A stretch of 64,000 nt of DNA from G963675935 sp963675935 (GTDB lineage Bacteria; Planctomycetota; Planctomycetia; Pirellulales; Thermoguttaceae), in assembly GCA_963675935.2 (NCBI GenBank), contig CAXXPV010000003.1:930001-994000 (forward strand). Reading direction: 5' to 3'. Shown piece after piece: positions 1 through 8,559 of the stretch. The notes under the pieces were generated by a model, which saw only the letters and a program-made list of their open reading frames with translations, was not told the DNA's origin and made no database searches. Position numbers and translations under genes: made by a program. The first letter of the stretch is position 1. Each line of letters opens with the position of its first letter.

Positions 1-109
1 TCGCCACCCAATGGCCCTCGCCGATCTGTACGCAATTCTCGGGCGACACCACGTCCGCCCTACCATGCTCTCATTGGACGGCAACGGCATCGCACGGGCA
101 ACCTACTAA
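1..109 (+). CDS. Partial phage-element protein, C-terminal end only
   Basis: An open frame enters from the left edge and stops with TAA at 107-109, giving about 35 C-terminal residues that end GIARATY. It shares the direction of the downstream phage genes and ends 16 bases before the next start, as in a tight operon. Nothing in the short tail identifies a family. Confidence 0.4.
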   Translation, partial: RHPMALADLYAILGRHHVRPTMLSLDGNGIARATY

Positions 110-125
110 CCACGGGGAAACACCC

Positions 126-323
126 ATGTACCGTATTTCCTTATTTAATTCGCGGGGAATGAGCGTTGGGACAATAGAGCTACCCGATTCCACGGAACTA
201 GGCGCTAGAACCAAGCTTTCTTTATTCGCTAATAAGTTCCCTGCGCCTGATTACTCCCTTTCGTTGACGGAATCCACATTCACCATGCATCAGATAGCCT
301 TAATTGAAGGAAACCGCCAATGA
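126..323 (+). CDS. Small phage-element protein, 65 aa, unknown function
   Basis: The ATG follows a purine-rich stretch (cggggaaa) at a suitable distance. The stop overlaps the next start as ATGA, the coupling used throughout this element. The product has no membrane segment or recognisable motif. It is probably an early, host-interacting or accessory phage protein, but that is inferred only from its position. Confidence 0.5.
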   Translation: MYRISLFNSRGMSVGTIELPDSTELGARTKLSLFANKFPAPDYSLSLTESTFTMHQIALIEGNRQ

Positions 324-763
324 TGTATGGAATGATTACATGGAATACAGAAGTAAATGCACCCGGTTGCCCTGGGGAGATACTGGGGCCCAACGGCGAA
401 TCCCTTTTAATCCAAACAGACTGGGATTATCCCGCAACGGCCACTACGTTCGGCTGGGATATGCGAGACGTGCAAAAATGCAAGCCGCGCAAAGATTTTG
501 TTTGGGGTTGCGATTGCGGGGTTTGGGTTTGCCCGGAGTGTGGTGAACCGCTTTACCCAATGGAATTGGACGAGGGTAATTGCCCGGATTGTGGTGTGAA
601 GTGTGAGCGGTTGAAAGTATGCAATCATTCGCATACCGATGGAACGGTAGATTGTCCCGATTGCGGAGTTACGGCGGGGCAATTCATCGACGCGGCGCGC
701 GGATGGCTGGACAACAACAACGGCGCAACGGCCAAAGACCCCGGATATTTTGGCGACGAATGA
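320..763 (+). CDS. Cysteine-rich zinc-ribbon-like phage protein, 147 aa
   Basis: The C-terminal two thirds contain repeated Cys pairs: CDC and CPEC near residues 64-73, CPDC near 92-95, and a further CPDC near 112-115. This suggests two structural zinc ribbons. The N-terminal 60 residues show no motif. It overlaps the upstream gene by ATGA. Zinc-ribbon proteins of this kind in phages usually bind nucleic acid or protein, but no specific role can be given. Confidence 0.55.
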   Translation: MMYGMITWNTEVNAPGCPGEILGPNGESLLIQTDWDYPATATTFGWDMRDVQKCKPRKDFVWGCDCGVWVCPECGEPLYPMELDEGNCPDCGVKCERLKVCNHSHTDGTVDCPDCGVTAGQFIDAARGWLDNNNGATAKDPGYFGDE

Positions 764-922
764 CCATGACCACACACCCCACCACGCGAACCAATAAAGC
801 CCATCGCCCCCGTGGCCCGTAGCCTATTGGACGGCGCAACCCCTTGCGGTTCGCCGGCCGTTGCCCTACGGGGCTATAGCCGATTGACCGCAACACTGAC
901 TAGCAACAAGGAAAAGCAAGCA

Positions 923-1831
923 ATGAGCAAGCGAGTCAAGCACGTTCACAAGTTTGATATGGTAGCCCACCTATGGGCGCACAAGGCGCAAGATTCCGCG
1001 CGGAACCCTTGCGGAAACTTCTATTTTGACGGGGACACCATCTATAGCTATGGCTCCCATTTTCCGATCGCGCGACACGTCGAAACGAATCGCGGTCAAG
1101 CGGTATTATTTACCACGCGCGATTATAGCGTAAGCACGTCGGGGCATAAAAACGTGGTCGCCGGCGCGTGCAGACACTTGACAGTATTCCACGTCGCCCA
1201 CGTATGCAACTCTAATCGCGCAGGGCAATTTGACGAATACCGAGAACGGTTTATTGAAACCGCCAAGCGGTACACTAAGGCGCGAACCAACAAGCCATAC
1301 ATCTTGGGAGAATTGCGCGGCTTAGTGGGAGAGGCGAACCAATTCGCGCAATTCTTTGGACTCCGTTCCCGCCTATCCATGCCGAAAGACACAACGGCAA
1401 TGATGGAAGAATGCCGCGAGATTGAACGGCGGGAACGGGAACGGAAACAACGCGCCGATGCGAAAAAGCGGCGCGAATATGAGGCGCGCCGGGTGGAAGC
1501 AATCGCCAAGCTAGACAATTGGGCCAACGGCGGCGCAATCGACCATTACGCATTCGGCGGGTACGACTTGCCTACCCGGTTGCGTATCAATGGCGACACC
1601 CTTGAAACTTCGCACGGCGCTGAAGTTCCGCTAGACCACGCCATTAAAGCATTCCGGGTAATCAAGCGATTGCACGACAAGGGGCAAGCGTATGAGCGCA
1701 ACGGCCACACCATCCACCTTGGACAATTCGCCTTAGATGCAATCGACACGGCGGGCAACGTCCGGGCGGGTTGCCATAACGTGGCATGGCCCGAGATAGC
1801 GCGCGTGGCGACTCTTGCGGGAGTGAACTAA
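923..1831 (+). CDS. Phage-element protein with basic coiled-coil segment, 302 aa, unknown
   Basis: The start at 923 (MSKRVKHVHK) is preferred over 812 because it is preceded by aaggaaaag and the 37 upstream residues look non-coding. Residues about 165-200 form a highly charged Arg/Glu/Lys helix (EIERRERERKQR), probably a coiled coil. The last third ends with ALDAIDTAG. I do not recognise the family. Its place among the leading genes suggests an accessory phage role. Confidence 0.55.
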   Translation: MSKRVKHVHKFDMVAHLWAHKAQDSARNPCGNFYFDGDTIYSYGSHFPIARHVETNRGQAVLFTTRDYSVSTSGHKNVVAGACRHLTVFHVAHVCNSNRAGQFDEYRERFIETAKRYTKARTNKPYILGELRGLVGEANQFAQFFGLRSRLSMPKDTTAMMEECREIERRERERKQRADAKKRREYEARRVEAIAKLDNWANGGAIDHYAFGGYDLPTRLRINGDTLETSHGAEVPLDHAIKAFRVIKRLHDKGQAYERNGHTIHLGQFALDAIDTAGNVRAGCHNVAWPEIARVATLAGVN

Positions 1832-1833
1832 TA

Positions 1834-2034
1834 ATGCCGCGAATAGTCGCCGGGCCAACATGGCTACCCGTTCCGAGAGTGTGGGAAGTGACTGTATCCA
1901 TTCCGGTCTATAGCGCTAAGTTAGCTTACAAGACTTATCGCGCTATGCCGGAAACCATTACAGTTTCCGGCTACGTTTATCGCAAAGCTGGAATGCACGC
2001 GGCAGATTGCATTGCGTGGTATCGACGAAACTAG
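1834..2034 (+). CDS. Small phage-element protein, 66 aa, unknown
   Basis: It starts with ATG three bases after the upstream stop and ends with WYRRN. The product is short and moderately basic, with no motif. Coding status rests on the tight spacing and strand. Another in-frame start at 1786 would overlap the previous gene and is less likely. Confidence 0.4.
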   Translation: MPRIVAGPTWLPVPRVWEVTVSIPVYSAKLAYKTYRAMPETITVSGYVYRKAGMHAADCIAWYRRN

Positions 2035-2128
2035 CACCCGCCGGGCATGGATAGCCCGCCCATCTTCCGTTAATTCGACGGAAGCTAGGCGGTTTATCCA
2101 CCTAACTAACAACAAGAGGCAAGCAGCC

Positions 2129-2767
2129 ATGCGGAACACGTTCAAGCAAGGCGGAACGATGATAGCCGTCGAAAGTGCGCCGGCCGTTATCGACTTCCAA
2201 GACATTCTCGACAAGGCGAAAGTGGTTAGCGATAACGACTTTAGCGAAGCACCTTGGGACAATTGCGATGGATTAGAGCATACCGCCACCCCGACGCGGC
2301 GCTACCGCGATGAAGCAAACACGGACGATATGCAAGGCAATGTCTATTGCGACGGCCACCGGGAACGGCTGGTAATCACCTTGCCCGATGGAGAAGACTA
2401 CGGGGTTTTCGACTACATGCGCAACCTCGGCGCGTCAAGGCAAGTGGCCCGCGAATCCGTAGCCGCAAACCGCCGGCGAACCCTTGACCAATTGGTCAAG
2501 TGGTATGGGCAGGGGTGGGAATGGTGGGGCGTTCGCTGCACGTTCACCATCTTGGGTGACGAATATGAATCCTCGTTGTGGGGTATCGACGACGCTGATT
2601 ATGCAGAACGGGAGATTACGGTCGAAATGGCGCTCGACGTAGCCGCGCAGCTTGAAAAAGCCGGCTACACAGTGACGAATCAGCCGGAAGGGCGCGGCGG
2701 CTGGACTCGCGCCGATAAGCGCGATCGGATTACCCGTAACCTCTCATTACAGAACTGGAGAGCGTGA
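2129..2767 (+). CDS. Phage-element protein, 212 aa, unknown
   Basis: The ATG at 2129 follows aagaggcaag, a usable ribosome site. The earlier in-frame start at 2012 lies inside the previous gene. The sequence is acidic in its first 100 residues and ends in a basic tail. A Trp-rich patch (GWEWWGVRCTF) around residue 135 stands out. No family is recognised. Confidence 0.5.
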   Translation: MRNTFKQGGTMIAVESAPAVIDFQDILDKAKVVSDNDFSEAPWDNCDGLEHTATPTRRYRDEANTDDMQGNVYCDGHRERLVITLPDGEDYGVFDYMRNLGASRQVARESVAANRRRTLDQLVKWYGQGWEWWGVRCTFTILGDEYESSLWGIDDADYAEREITVEMALDVAAQLEKAGYTVTNQPEGRGGWTRADKRDRITRNLSLQNWRA

Positions 2768-2857
2768 AAAGGTAGGTATCAAAGTACCAGTTGACCCCTT
2801 TGGACGCACTAGGCGCAATCCTACGTATGCCATTTTGGCAGTTTTGGAGAAAACGAC

Positions 2858-3406
2858 ATGAAAAAGCTACTAGCGGAATTAGTGAAGCACTTTCCCGGCT
2901 GGAAGATCGACCCGACTTTTAATGGCGACCACGATACGTGGCGCGGTCAACTACTCGACGGGGAAGGGCGTGGTGTTTTCATCCGACACGACAGAAAGCG
3001 GCTCGACATTTCCGGCAAGTGGCCAACGTCCGTCAGTGCGCCGTATGAGACGCTGCATATCACGGCCGCCGACGACAAGCCCGCCGTGAAGATAGCCGCC
3101 GACATTAAGCGGCGCTTTCTGCCGTGGTATCTGGAAAAGTTTGCCGAGCAACAGGAAAAGGCAAGCAAGCAAGCGGCCTATGACGCCGGAATTATGGCGA
3201 CCCGCGCCGAGCTAATTGGGATTCTAGGGCCTGATTCCGTTTGCAATAGCGCGCGGCGGTTGTACGGCCCATCCCATACTTATTTTGATATTCAGGGGCC
3301 GGATAGTATCCGGCTGGAATGCCGTGGCAACTTCACGAAGCAAGCAATCAAGGGCATTATTCGTTTACTTCAACAGTGCGACAAAGAAGAAGGGAAAAAA
3401 GAATGA
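2858..3406 (+). CDS. Phage-element protein, 182 aa, unknown
   Basis: It is preceded by ttttggagaaaacgac, a good ribosome site. It overlaps the next gene by ATGA. Residues about 100-125 form an Ala/Lys/Glu helix. It follows a 90-base gap that could hold a promoter, since most neighbours overlap. No domain is recognised. Confidence 0.55.
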   Translation: MKKLLAELVKHFPGWKIDPTFNGDHDTWRGQLLDGEGRGVFIRHDRKRLDISGKWPTSVSAPYETLHITAADDKPAVKIAADIKRRFLPWYLEKFAEQQEKASKQAAYDAGIMATRAELIGILGPDSVCNSARRLYGPSHTYFDIQGPDSIRLECRGNFTKQAIKGIIRLLQQCDKEEGKKE

Positions 3407-3684
3407 GAACTTGGAAATGCACAGAACCCGATTGCGACGGGGAATCGTTTCAAGCCAGCTACGATTGGATTGCCAAAAACGGGAATCCCGTTTGCCCGGT
3501 TTGCGATTGCGAAATGGAATTGCAGCCGGAAGCGCCAGCGCCGGACCTGTTGGCCGCGTGTAAAGACGCTCTTGGCCATGCTCAACTATTGGGGTCGGGG
3601 CAGCCGTCCCCGTTGTCTAATGCGGAGCTATGTGAAGTGCTTGGGGCCGCCATCGCTAAGGAAGAAAAGGAGCGCGCACGATGA
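3403..3684 (+). CDS. Small zinc-ribbon phage protein, 93 aa
   Basis: An N-terminal treble of Cys pairs (CTEPDC near residue 5; CPVCDC near 31) is typical of a single zinc ribbon. A helical tail ends in charged residues (EEKERAR). Translation is coupled on both sides by ATGA overlaps. The role is unknown; binding to nucleic acid is possible. Confidence 0.55.
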   Translation: MRTWKCTEPDCDGESFQASYDWIAKNGNPVCPVCDCEMELQPEAPAPDLLAACKDALGHAQLLGSGQPSPLSNAELCEVLGAAIAKEEKERAR

Positions 3685-3914
3685 ACGAATCTATCCAAGA
3701 CGAAATGGAACGACTGCGTAACGAGAATGCGGCTAAGCGAGCGCGCCTTCGTCGTGCTGCGCCAGACCTATTGGCGTTCGCTAAGGCGTACAAGGCCACA
3801 CGGAATGGCGGCGATATGACCACCCTTGACGAAGAGGCAGACCGAGTAATCGCCAAGGCCACGGAACCGTCCGCATTCGAGATAGCCCGCGACACAGTAA
3901 GGGGAGAGCAATGA
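3681..3914 (+). CDS. Small helical phage protein, 77 aa
   Basis: It lies between two ATGA overlaps in the early-gene chain. The N-terminal half is a charged helix (EMERLRNENAAKRARL), likely coiled coil. The phrase APDLLAFAKA resembles APDLLAACKDA in the gene just upstream (3403-3684). The two small proteins may therefore share a short helical module, but no function is known. Confidence 0.5.
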   Translation: MNESIQDEMERLRNENAAKRARLRRAAPDLLAFAKAYKATRNGGDMTTLDEEADRVIAKATEPSAFEIARDTVRGEQ

Positions 3915-4087
3915 TGGAAACGATTTATCTGTCTGGTAGCTGGTGGATAACGGGAGTACCCGACTGTTGCGACGTTGGCCCCTACAAAACCAAGGCCGAC
4001 GCCGAAGAGATACGGCGCGGCCTTGAGCGGACGTACAAGTACATGGACGAGCCGGGTTTCATAACGTCCGACCCGGCAACGCGGTAA
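3911..4087 (+). CDS. Very small phage-element protein, 58 aa
   Basis: The reading frame from ATGATGGAAACG to TAA at 4085-4087 is coupled to the preceding gene by an ATGA overlap. The product begins METIYLSGSWW and ends ITSDPATR. It is short, but its position and overlap make it credible. No motif is present. Confidence 0.45.
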   Translation: MMETIYLSGSWWITGVPDCCDVGPYKTKADAEEIRRGLERTYKYMDEPGFITSDPATR

Positions 4088-4118
4088 AGCAAGCAACCAT
4101 TGAGAGCGTGTAAACACC

Positions 4119-4709
4119 ATGAGTAAAGCACCATTGAACCGTGAGAAGTGGCTGACCACTTGCGTAGAAAAGTTCCGTCGTGACTTCAAGGAAGCCGGTT
4201 TCGAGCTTCCTGAAAAGATTCGCGCGTCGTGTTCGTGGCCGTCCAAGTCGGCACTGGCTGCAAAGAAGAAACGAATCGGAGAGGCATGGTCTGCGGAATG
4301 TTCCGGCGATTCGACTTTCGAGACATTCATCAGCCCTATTCTTAGCGACCCTATCGAGGTTGGCGCTGTGCTTGTTCACGAGTTAGCGCATTGTGCGGTT
4401 GGTTTAAGGGCAGGGCATGGAGCGAAGTTTCGCGCATGCGCCGTTAAGATGGGCCTTGAGGGGAAAATGACCGCGACCACGGCAAGCGAAAAGCTAAAGC
4501 TGCGCTTGCAGTCCATCGTCAGGCAGATCGGCGAGTATCCCCATGCCGAATTGAAACACTCCAATGCACCGAAGAAGCAAGGCACAAGGATGATTCTTGT
4601 GAAGTGCCCGGATTGCGAATATCAGGTTCGCACCACTCGCAAGTGGATAGAGGTTGGCGTTCCGACGTGCCCTTGTGGTACTGAAATGAAAGAAGAAGGG
4701 GGCGAGTGA
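4119..4709 (+). CDS. SprT-like zinc metallopeptidase
   Basis: The protein (196 aa) contains the zincin motif HELAH at about residues 87-91, then GHGAKF about eight residues on, as in the SprT-like family where the downstream His completes the zinc site. A C-terminal zinc ribbon with CPDC (near 160) and CPCG (near 182) also matches SprT proteins. In cells, Spartan/SprT relatives act on DNA-protein crosslinks; phage versions are widespread and their substrate is unknown. It lies 4 bases upstream of the serine recombinase gene, probably in one transcript. A second, shorter HEWAH protein lies at 18688-18987. Confidence 0.8.
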   Translation: MSKAPLNREKWLTTCVEKFRRDFKEAGFELPEKIRASCSWPSKSALAAKKKRIGEAWSAECSGDSTFETFISPILSDPIEVGAVLVHELAHCAVGLRAGHGAKFRACAVKMGLEGKMTATTASEKLKLRLQSIVRQIGEYPHAELKHSNAPKKQGTRMILVKCPDCEYQVRTTRKWIEVGVPTCPCGTEMKEEGGE

Positions 4710-4713
4710 CACC

Positions 4714-5394
4714 ATGAAGCAAGCCATTATCTACTGCCGTTTTTCTCCGCGCCCGGACGCGGACGAATCCAAGAGCAACGAGAAGCAGGAAGAGCGTTGC
4801 CGGGCCTACTGTAACAGGCAGGGGTACGAAGTGCCGGAAATCTGCATCTACAAAGACCGTTCGGTATCTGGTAAATCACTTTCCCGCCCAATGCTCAACG
4901 CCGCATTGGAAGCCTTGAAGCCCGGCATGGTTCTTGTGGTCGATACGAACGACCGCCTAGCACGCGACATGCTGGTAGCTCTTACGCTTCACTTCCAAGT
5001 CGAGCAACGCGGCGCGACGATTGAGGTTGCGGATGGTTCGCCGTCCAGAGCGACGGCCGAAGGTCGGCTATTCTCGAACATCCTCGCGGCCTTTGCTGCT
5101 TATGAGCGCGAGCGTTTCGCCCGGCGCACGAAGGCAGGGCTGGCAAAAAAGAAAGCCAATGGCGAGTGGCTTGGACGGCCGCCTATCGGCTGGCAAAGCG
5201 ACAAAGCAAGTAAGCGGCTGGTGCGCAACGAGCATGAACAACTTGCCATTCGTAAGGCGTTCGAGCTTTCCGACGCCGGCATGAACTCATCAGATATTGC
5301 AATCGCATTAGCGCGTACGTTCGGCCCGTGTAGGGGTAATGCGTGGAGCGCGCGTACTGTACGGAAAATTCTCGCGCGGAAAGCTGCCGAGTAG
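4714..5394 (+). CDS. Small serine recombinase (resolvase/invertase family)
   Basis: The N-terminal catalytic domain shows YCRFSPR with the likely nucleophile Ser at residue 11. It is followed by DRSVSGKSLSRP and the conserved DTNDRLARD (an R..D.L.R-type motif). RLFSNILAAFAAYERE matches the long dimerisation helix, and a helix-turn-helix region occupies the last 60 residues. At 226 aa it has the size of resolvases/invertases, not of large serine integrases. The element also has a tyrosine integrase at its right end, so this one may resolve multimers or invert DNA. It is preceded by ggagggcgag-type spacing and a SprT gene. Confidence 0.85.
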   Translation: MKQAIIYCRFSPRPDADESKSNEKQEERCRAYCNRQGYEVPEICIYKDRSVSGKSLSRPMLNAALEALKPGMVLVVDTNDRLARDMLVALTLHFQVEQRGATIEVADGSPSRATAEGRLFSNILAAFAAYERERFARRTKAGLAKKKANGEWLGRPPIGWQSDKASKRLVRNEHEQLAIRKAFELSDAGMNSSDIAIALARTFGPCRGNAWSARTVRKILARKAAE

Positions 5395-5435
5395 TGTTTC
5401 GTTTAACGATGGATAGGGCATTCTGACTCGGCGGC

Positions 5436-5834
5436 ATGATGCTGTTTCTGTTATCTGACCAAGACATTATCGCCGCATTGCAGCGAGCCGAGCGCCGGGA
5501 TGACGGACTGCTTGCGCTCGATCTCCCGGCCAGTAAACTACTTGAAAATGCAAGCAGCCGGCCGGCGCTGACTTTTTCTGAATCAGCTAAGACAGTTCAT
5601 TGCGGAAGACTGAGTACCCGCCTCTCGCCTCTTCAGTTTGCGCTCCTGCGTTATGTTCACGAGCATGGTCGTGTAGATTTCGAGGATTTACAAGATGCGG
5701 CATGGGGTAAAGAAGTAAGTGACAGCGCGATCCGTGCCGCGTGTTCTTCACTCAATGGCAAGCTGTGCGAATGCGGACTGTCCGTTGAGATAGTCTGCTA
5801 CAAAGGCCGTGTTTCTCTCGAAGAAATCGGCTAA
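5436..5834 (+). CDS. Winged-helix-like DNA-binding protein, 132 aa
   Basis: Residues about 58-130 (RLSPLQFALLRYVHEHGRVDFEDLQDAAWG, then a pair of helices and VEIVCYKGRVSLEE) read like the trans-acting C-terminal winged helix of OmpR-type regulators. There is no receiver domain. It could be the element's regulator. It starts 41 bases after the recombinase. The fold is assigned by pattern only. Confidence 0.5.
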   Translation: MMLFLLSDQDIIAALQRAERRDDGLLALDLPASKLLENASSRPALTFSESAKTVHCGRLSTRLSPLQFALLRYVHEHGRVDFEDLQDAAWGKEVSDSAIRAACSSLNGKLCECGLSVEIVCYKGRVSLEEIG

Positions 5835-5930
5835 TTCTATTTGCAGCAGTTTTGCTGCTCTCCGCAGCAAGTCGCTTTGTAAGCTGGTACTTATTGATTG
5901 CAGCAAAGCATCCAGCAACCGAGACGTACC

Positions 5931-6173
5931 GTGTCGAGACAAGTCTTTCTGATTATCGACGGCGATGAAACTTGCCTCGGCACGGTCGAGGAAGTTTTAG
6001 ACCTCGCCGACCTTGGAAGCGACAAGTCAGGCTACACCGACCGCAGGCCGTTTACACGCTCTCAATGGCAGGCGGTTCTTAATCTCGCCGGAGTTCTCGC
6101 GTATGTCGTCGGCGACATGGTTTGCGAGGCGGACGGTTGCGACACACAAGACATTACTCTGGAGATTCGATAA
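5931..6173 (+). CDS. Small phage-element protein, about 80 aa
   Basis: A frame ending at 6173 overlaps the next start by TAATG. The start is uncertain: a GTG at 5931 gives a product beginning MSRQVFLIIDG, while a TTG at 5898 adds 11 residues. No convincing ribosome site separates them. The product is acidic and ends DTQDITLEIR. No family is recognised. Confidence 0.45.
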   Translation: MSRQVFLIIDGDETCLGTVEEVLDLADLGSDKSGYTDRRPFTRSQWQAVLNLAGVLAYVVGDMVCEADGCDTQDITLEIR

Positions 6174-6967
6174 TGGCTTTTGATCTTTCGTCAGTCACTT
6201 CCGGCGTCAGGCTTCGGGCCCCGCGCGTGATCCTTCTTGGAGAGTCTAAGGTCGGTAAGAGTACGCTCGCTTCGCAAGCTGACTCTCCTATTGTTATCCA
6301 AATTAAGAACGAAGAGGGGCTTGACGACATTCCTTGTTCGCGGTTTCCAGTAAGCACGACATTCCAAGAGGTTATGCTGTGTATCGAATCTCTCTACCGA
6401 GAAGAGCATCAATACAAAACAGTAGTGATTGACAGCGCGAGTGCGCTAGAACCGTTAATCTGGCAGTCGGTGTGCCGGCGCAATGGAAATGTGGACTCGA
6501 TAGAAAAGGCAGGTGGTGGATTTGGTAAAGGTTTTCTTTTTGCTCTTGATGAATGGAGGCAACTTGCCGAGGGGCTTGACGCGCTGCGAAGCACGAGAGA
6601 AATGGCGTCGATTCTCATTGGGCATACTCGCGTTCGCAGGTATGACGACCCGCTGGAAGGTAGTTACGACCGTTTCGAGTGGGACATTAACACGAAGGCT
6701 GAAAGTTTCCTTTTTCGTTGGGCTGATGCGGTTCTGTTTGCGGCCTTTAAGACTATTGTGCGCCGTGAAGAGGTTGGTTTCAATAAGGAAATCAAACGCG
6801 CAATCGACATAACCGGAGGTGCCCGCTATTTGTATACCCAGCGCCGTCCTGGACACCCCGGCGGCGGTCGCGGCGTATGGGGCCGCTTGCCCTACGAACT
6901 CCCATTATCTTGGGGATCGCTAATGGACTCAGTTGCGACAGCGAGCCAACATGGAGAAATGCCGTGA
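6173..6967 (+). CDS. RecA/Sak4-like AAA ATPase (phage recombination)
   Basis: The Walker A motif GESKVGKST lies at residues 23-31 and the Walker B-like segment KTVVIDSAS near residues 83-91. The protein (264 aa) is a compact single-domain ATPase like the phage AAA/Sak4 group, which supports single-strand annealing or strand exchange. Its neighbours fit: endonuclease VII just downstream, then a DUF669 protein that often accompanies such ATPases. The start is ATG at 6173 in a TAATG overlap; the following gene begins at GTGA. A replication or repair role is inferred from family and context. Confidence 0.75.
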   Translation: MAFDLSSVTSGVRLRAPRVILLGESKVGKSTLASQADSPIVIQIKNEEGLDDIPCSRFPVSTTFQEVMLCIESLYREEHQYKTVVIDSASALEPLIWQSVCRRNGNVDSIEKAGGGFGKGFLFALDEWRQLAEGLDALRSTREMASILIGHTRVRRYDDPLEGSYDRFEWDINTKAESFLFRWADAVLFAAFKTIVRREEVGFNKEIKRAIDITGGARYLYTQRRPGHPGGGRGVWGRLPYELPLSWGSLMDSVATASQHGEMP

Positions 6968-7512
6968 AAGTATGCAGGCGATGTGGCTGCTTGAAGTCAG
7001 ATGACGAATACGGGCTTCTTCCAAAAAGACAAAATGGAACAAGAGGTCGGCGGTCGGAGTGTAATACTTGCCTTGCTGCCAGGTCTGCTAGATGGCGTAA
7101 AGAGTTTCCTGATAAGTACCAGGAAAGTAAACACAGAAGCCGCGAGAAGCATATTATACAACGCCGCGCGGAGAAGCGAGAGTGGCACAAGAATAACCGT
7201 TTTCTTGCTGTATTAGTGCAATCTCGTGCTGCTGCTAAACAACGCGGATACGCACCATGCAACGCAACAAAAGATGAAATCGAATCAGTATTTACTGGAA
7301 AGTGTGAGATTTGCGGAGTCCCGGAGGTTGAGTGTAAAAAGCGACTGCACCTCGACCACGACCACGCCACCGGCGCGTTTCGTGGGTGGCTTTGTACGAA
7401 ATGTAATATTGCCGCCGGTTTCTTGCATGACTCACCCGAAATTGCTATGTCACTCGCTTTGTACCTAGAACACCACTCGGCTAGTGCGCCGCTAACTAAG
7501 CAGTCTACTTAA
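6964..7512 (+). CDS. Endonuclease VII family HNH-type nuclease
   Basis: The C-terminal half has the family pattern: CEICG near residue 115, then LDHDHATGAFRGWLC and TKCN, with Cys pairs for zinc and the His/Asp/Asn catalytic site. T4 endonuclease VII of this fold cuts Holliday junctions and other branched DNA. An N-terminal Cys cluster (VCRRCGCLKSD and CNTCLAARSARWR) forms a second zinc site often seen in phage HNH enzymes. The start is GTG at 6964, overlapping the previous stop as GTGA. The product is 182 aa. A RusA resolvase is also present at 15341-15727. Confidence 0.8.
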   Translation: MKVCRRCGCLKSDDEYGLLPKRQNGTRGRRSECNTCLAARSARWRKEFPDKYQESKHRSREKHIIQRRAEKREWHKNNRFLAVLVQSRAAAKQRGYAPCNATKDEIESVFTGKCEICGVPEVECKKRLHLDHDHATGAFRGWLCTKCNIAAGFLHDSPEIAMSLALYLEHHSASAPLTKQST

Positions 7513-7556
7513 TGTTTCGCTTCCTGTTTCACTTTTTCAAGAAGGAACCTGTTTCA

Positions 7557-7799
7557 ATGTCTGATATCATCAACCAAAGACCTTCCCGTCCGTCCGATGC
7601 GGAATTCGTTAAGGCTTGCTTGTCCGGCAAGTCGTCAACGGAACTCGCCGAACAGTTCGGCGTGAAGTCCGGCAGCATTCAATCGCGTGCCAAGAAGTTG
7701 CGGCTCGCGGGTGTTAAGCTGCCCCCGCTTCCACGACAAGGCAAGAAGATCGACGTTTCCGGCTTGAACGATCTCATCAAGCAAACAGCCGCCGAGTAG
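7557..7799 (+). CDS. Small helix-turn-helix protein, 80 aa
   Basis: The start at 7557 (MSDIINQRPS) follows aagaaggaacc, a strong ribosome site. An upstream ATG at 7512 would add 15 hydrophobic residues and looks less likely. Residues about 25-50 (GKSSTELAEQFGVKSGSIQSRAKKL) are a clear helix-turn-helix. It could be a small regulator or a terminase-small-subunit-like protein; position favours a regulator. Confidence 0.6.
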   Translation: MSDIINQRPSRPSDAEFVKACLSGKSSTELAEQFGVKSGSIQSRAKKLRLAGVKLPPLPRQGKKIDVSGLNDLIKQTAAE

Positions 7800-7818
7800 G
7801 AAGCACACCCGGTGAACT

Positions 7819-8511
7819 ATGAGCGCGTGCATTGCATGTGGTGGCTCTGGTAGAAGTAGCAGGGGCACGAAGTGCGTCCCGTGTAAGGGAAAAGGTTTTC
7901 TTCAACAACAATCAGAGGTTTCAACAATGAGCGACTTGGCTACCATCTTTGGCGGTGGCTTCGACCCGAATAGCGTCGAACCGCAAAAAGATTACGAAGT
8001 GATTCCGCCGGGCAAATACCCGGTATTGATCGAGAAAGCGGAAGTGAAGCCGACGAAATCCGGCACCGGGCATTACATCGAACTCGAAATGTCGGTTCTC
8101 GATGGCCCACACAAGAGCCGCAAGCTCTGGGATAGGATTAACATTCAGAATCCGTCTCACGAAGCCCAAGAGATCGCCTTGCGGCAACTCGCGGCCCTAG
8201 GGCAGGCCCTCGGCCTTTCATGCATTCGGGACACGGCCCAATTGCTCAATACTGCGTGCCTTGCACATGTCAAGGTAAAGAACGAGCAAAACGAAGTGCG
8301 GACGTATTCGCCGCTCACCCCGGCCGCCGCCCCTGGCGTTCCGCAAGTTCCCGCAACTCCTCAGTACGCGCCTCCGGCTCCGCAGTACATGCCGCCCCCG
8401 GCCGCGCCGCAATACCCGCCGCCGGCAGTTGCACAGCCGCAGTACACCCCGCCCGCTCCGCAGCAAGCGCCGCAAGGCGGCGCTCCCGGCAAGCCGCCGT
8501 GGGCGCGGTAA
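7819..8511 (+). CDS. DUF669 family phage protein with N-terminal zinc-knuckle extension
   Basis: The core begins at MSDLATIFGGGFDPNSVEP (ATG at 7927, preceded by agagg) and matches the DUF669 family found with phage recombination ATPases and often linked to single-stranded DNA. An open frame with ATG at 7819 adds 36 residues carrying two CxxCxGxG-like knuckles (CIACGGSG, CVPCKGKG). Both starts are possible; the knuckle pattern argues the extension is real. The tail (about residues 175-230) is rich in Pro/Gln/Tyr/Ala with repeated PQY.PP units, like the disordered tails of ssDNA-binding proteins. DNA binding is inferred. Confidence 0.7.
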   Translation: MSACIACGGSGRSSRGTKCVPCKGKGFLQQQSEVSTMSDLATIFGGGFDPNSVEPQKDYEVIPPGKYPVLIEKAEVKPTKSGTGHYIELEMSVLDGPHKSRKLWDRINIQNPSHEAQEIALRQLAALGQALGLSCIRDTAQLLNTACLAHVKVKNEQNEVRTYSPLTPAAAPGVPQVPATPQYAPPAPQYMPPPAAPQYPPPAVAQPQYTPPAPQQAPQGGAPGKPPWAR

Positions 8512-8559
8512 TCCGATACATCATGTCCAAAGAAATAATCCACGTAGCTCTGGTCTACG

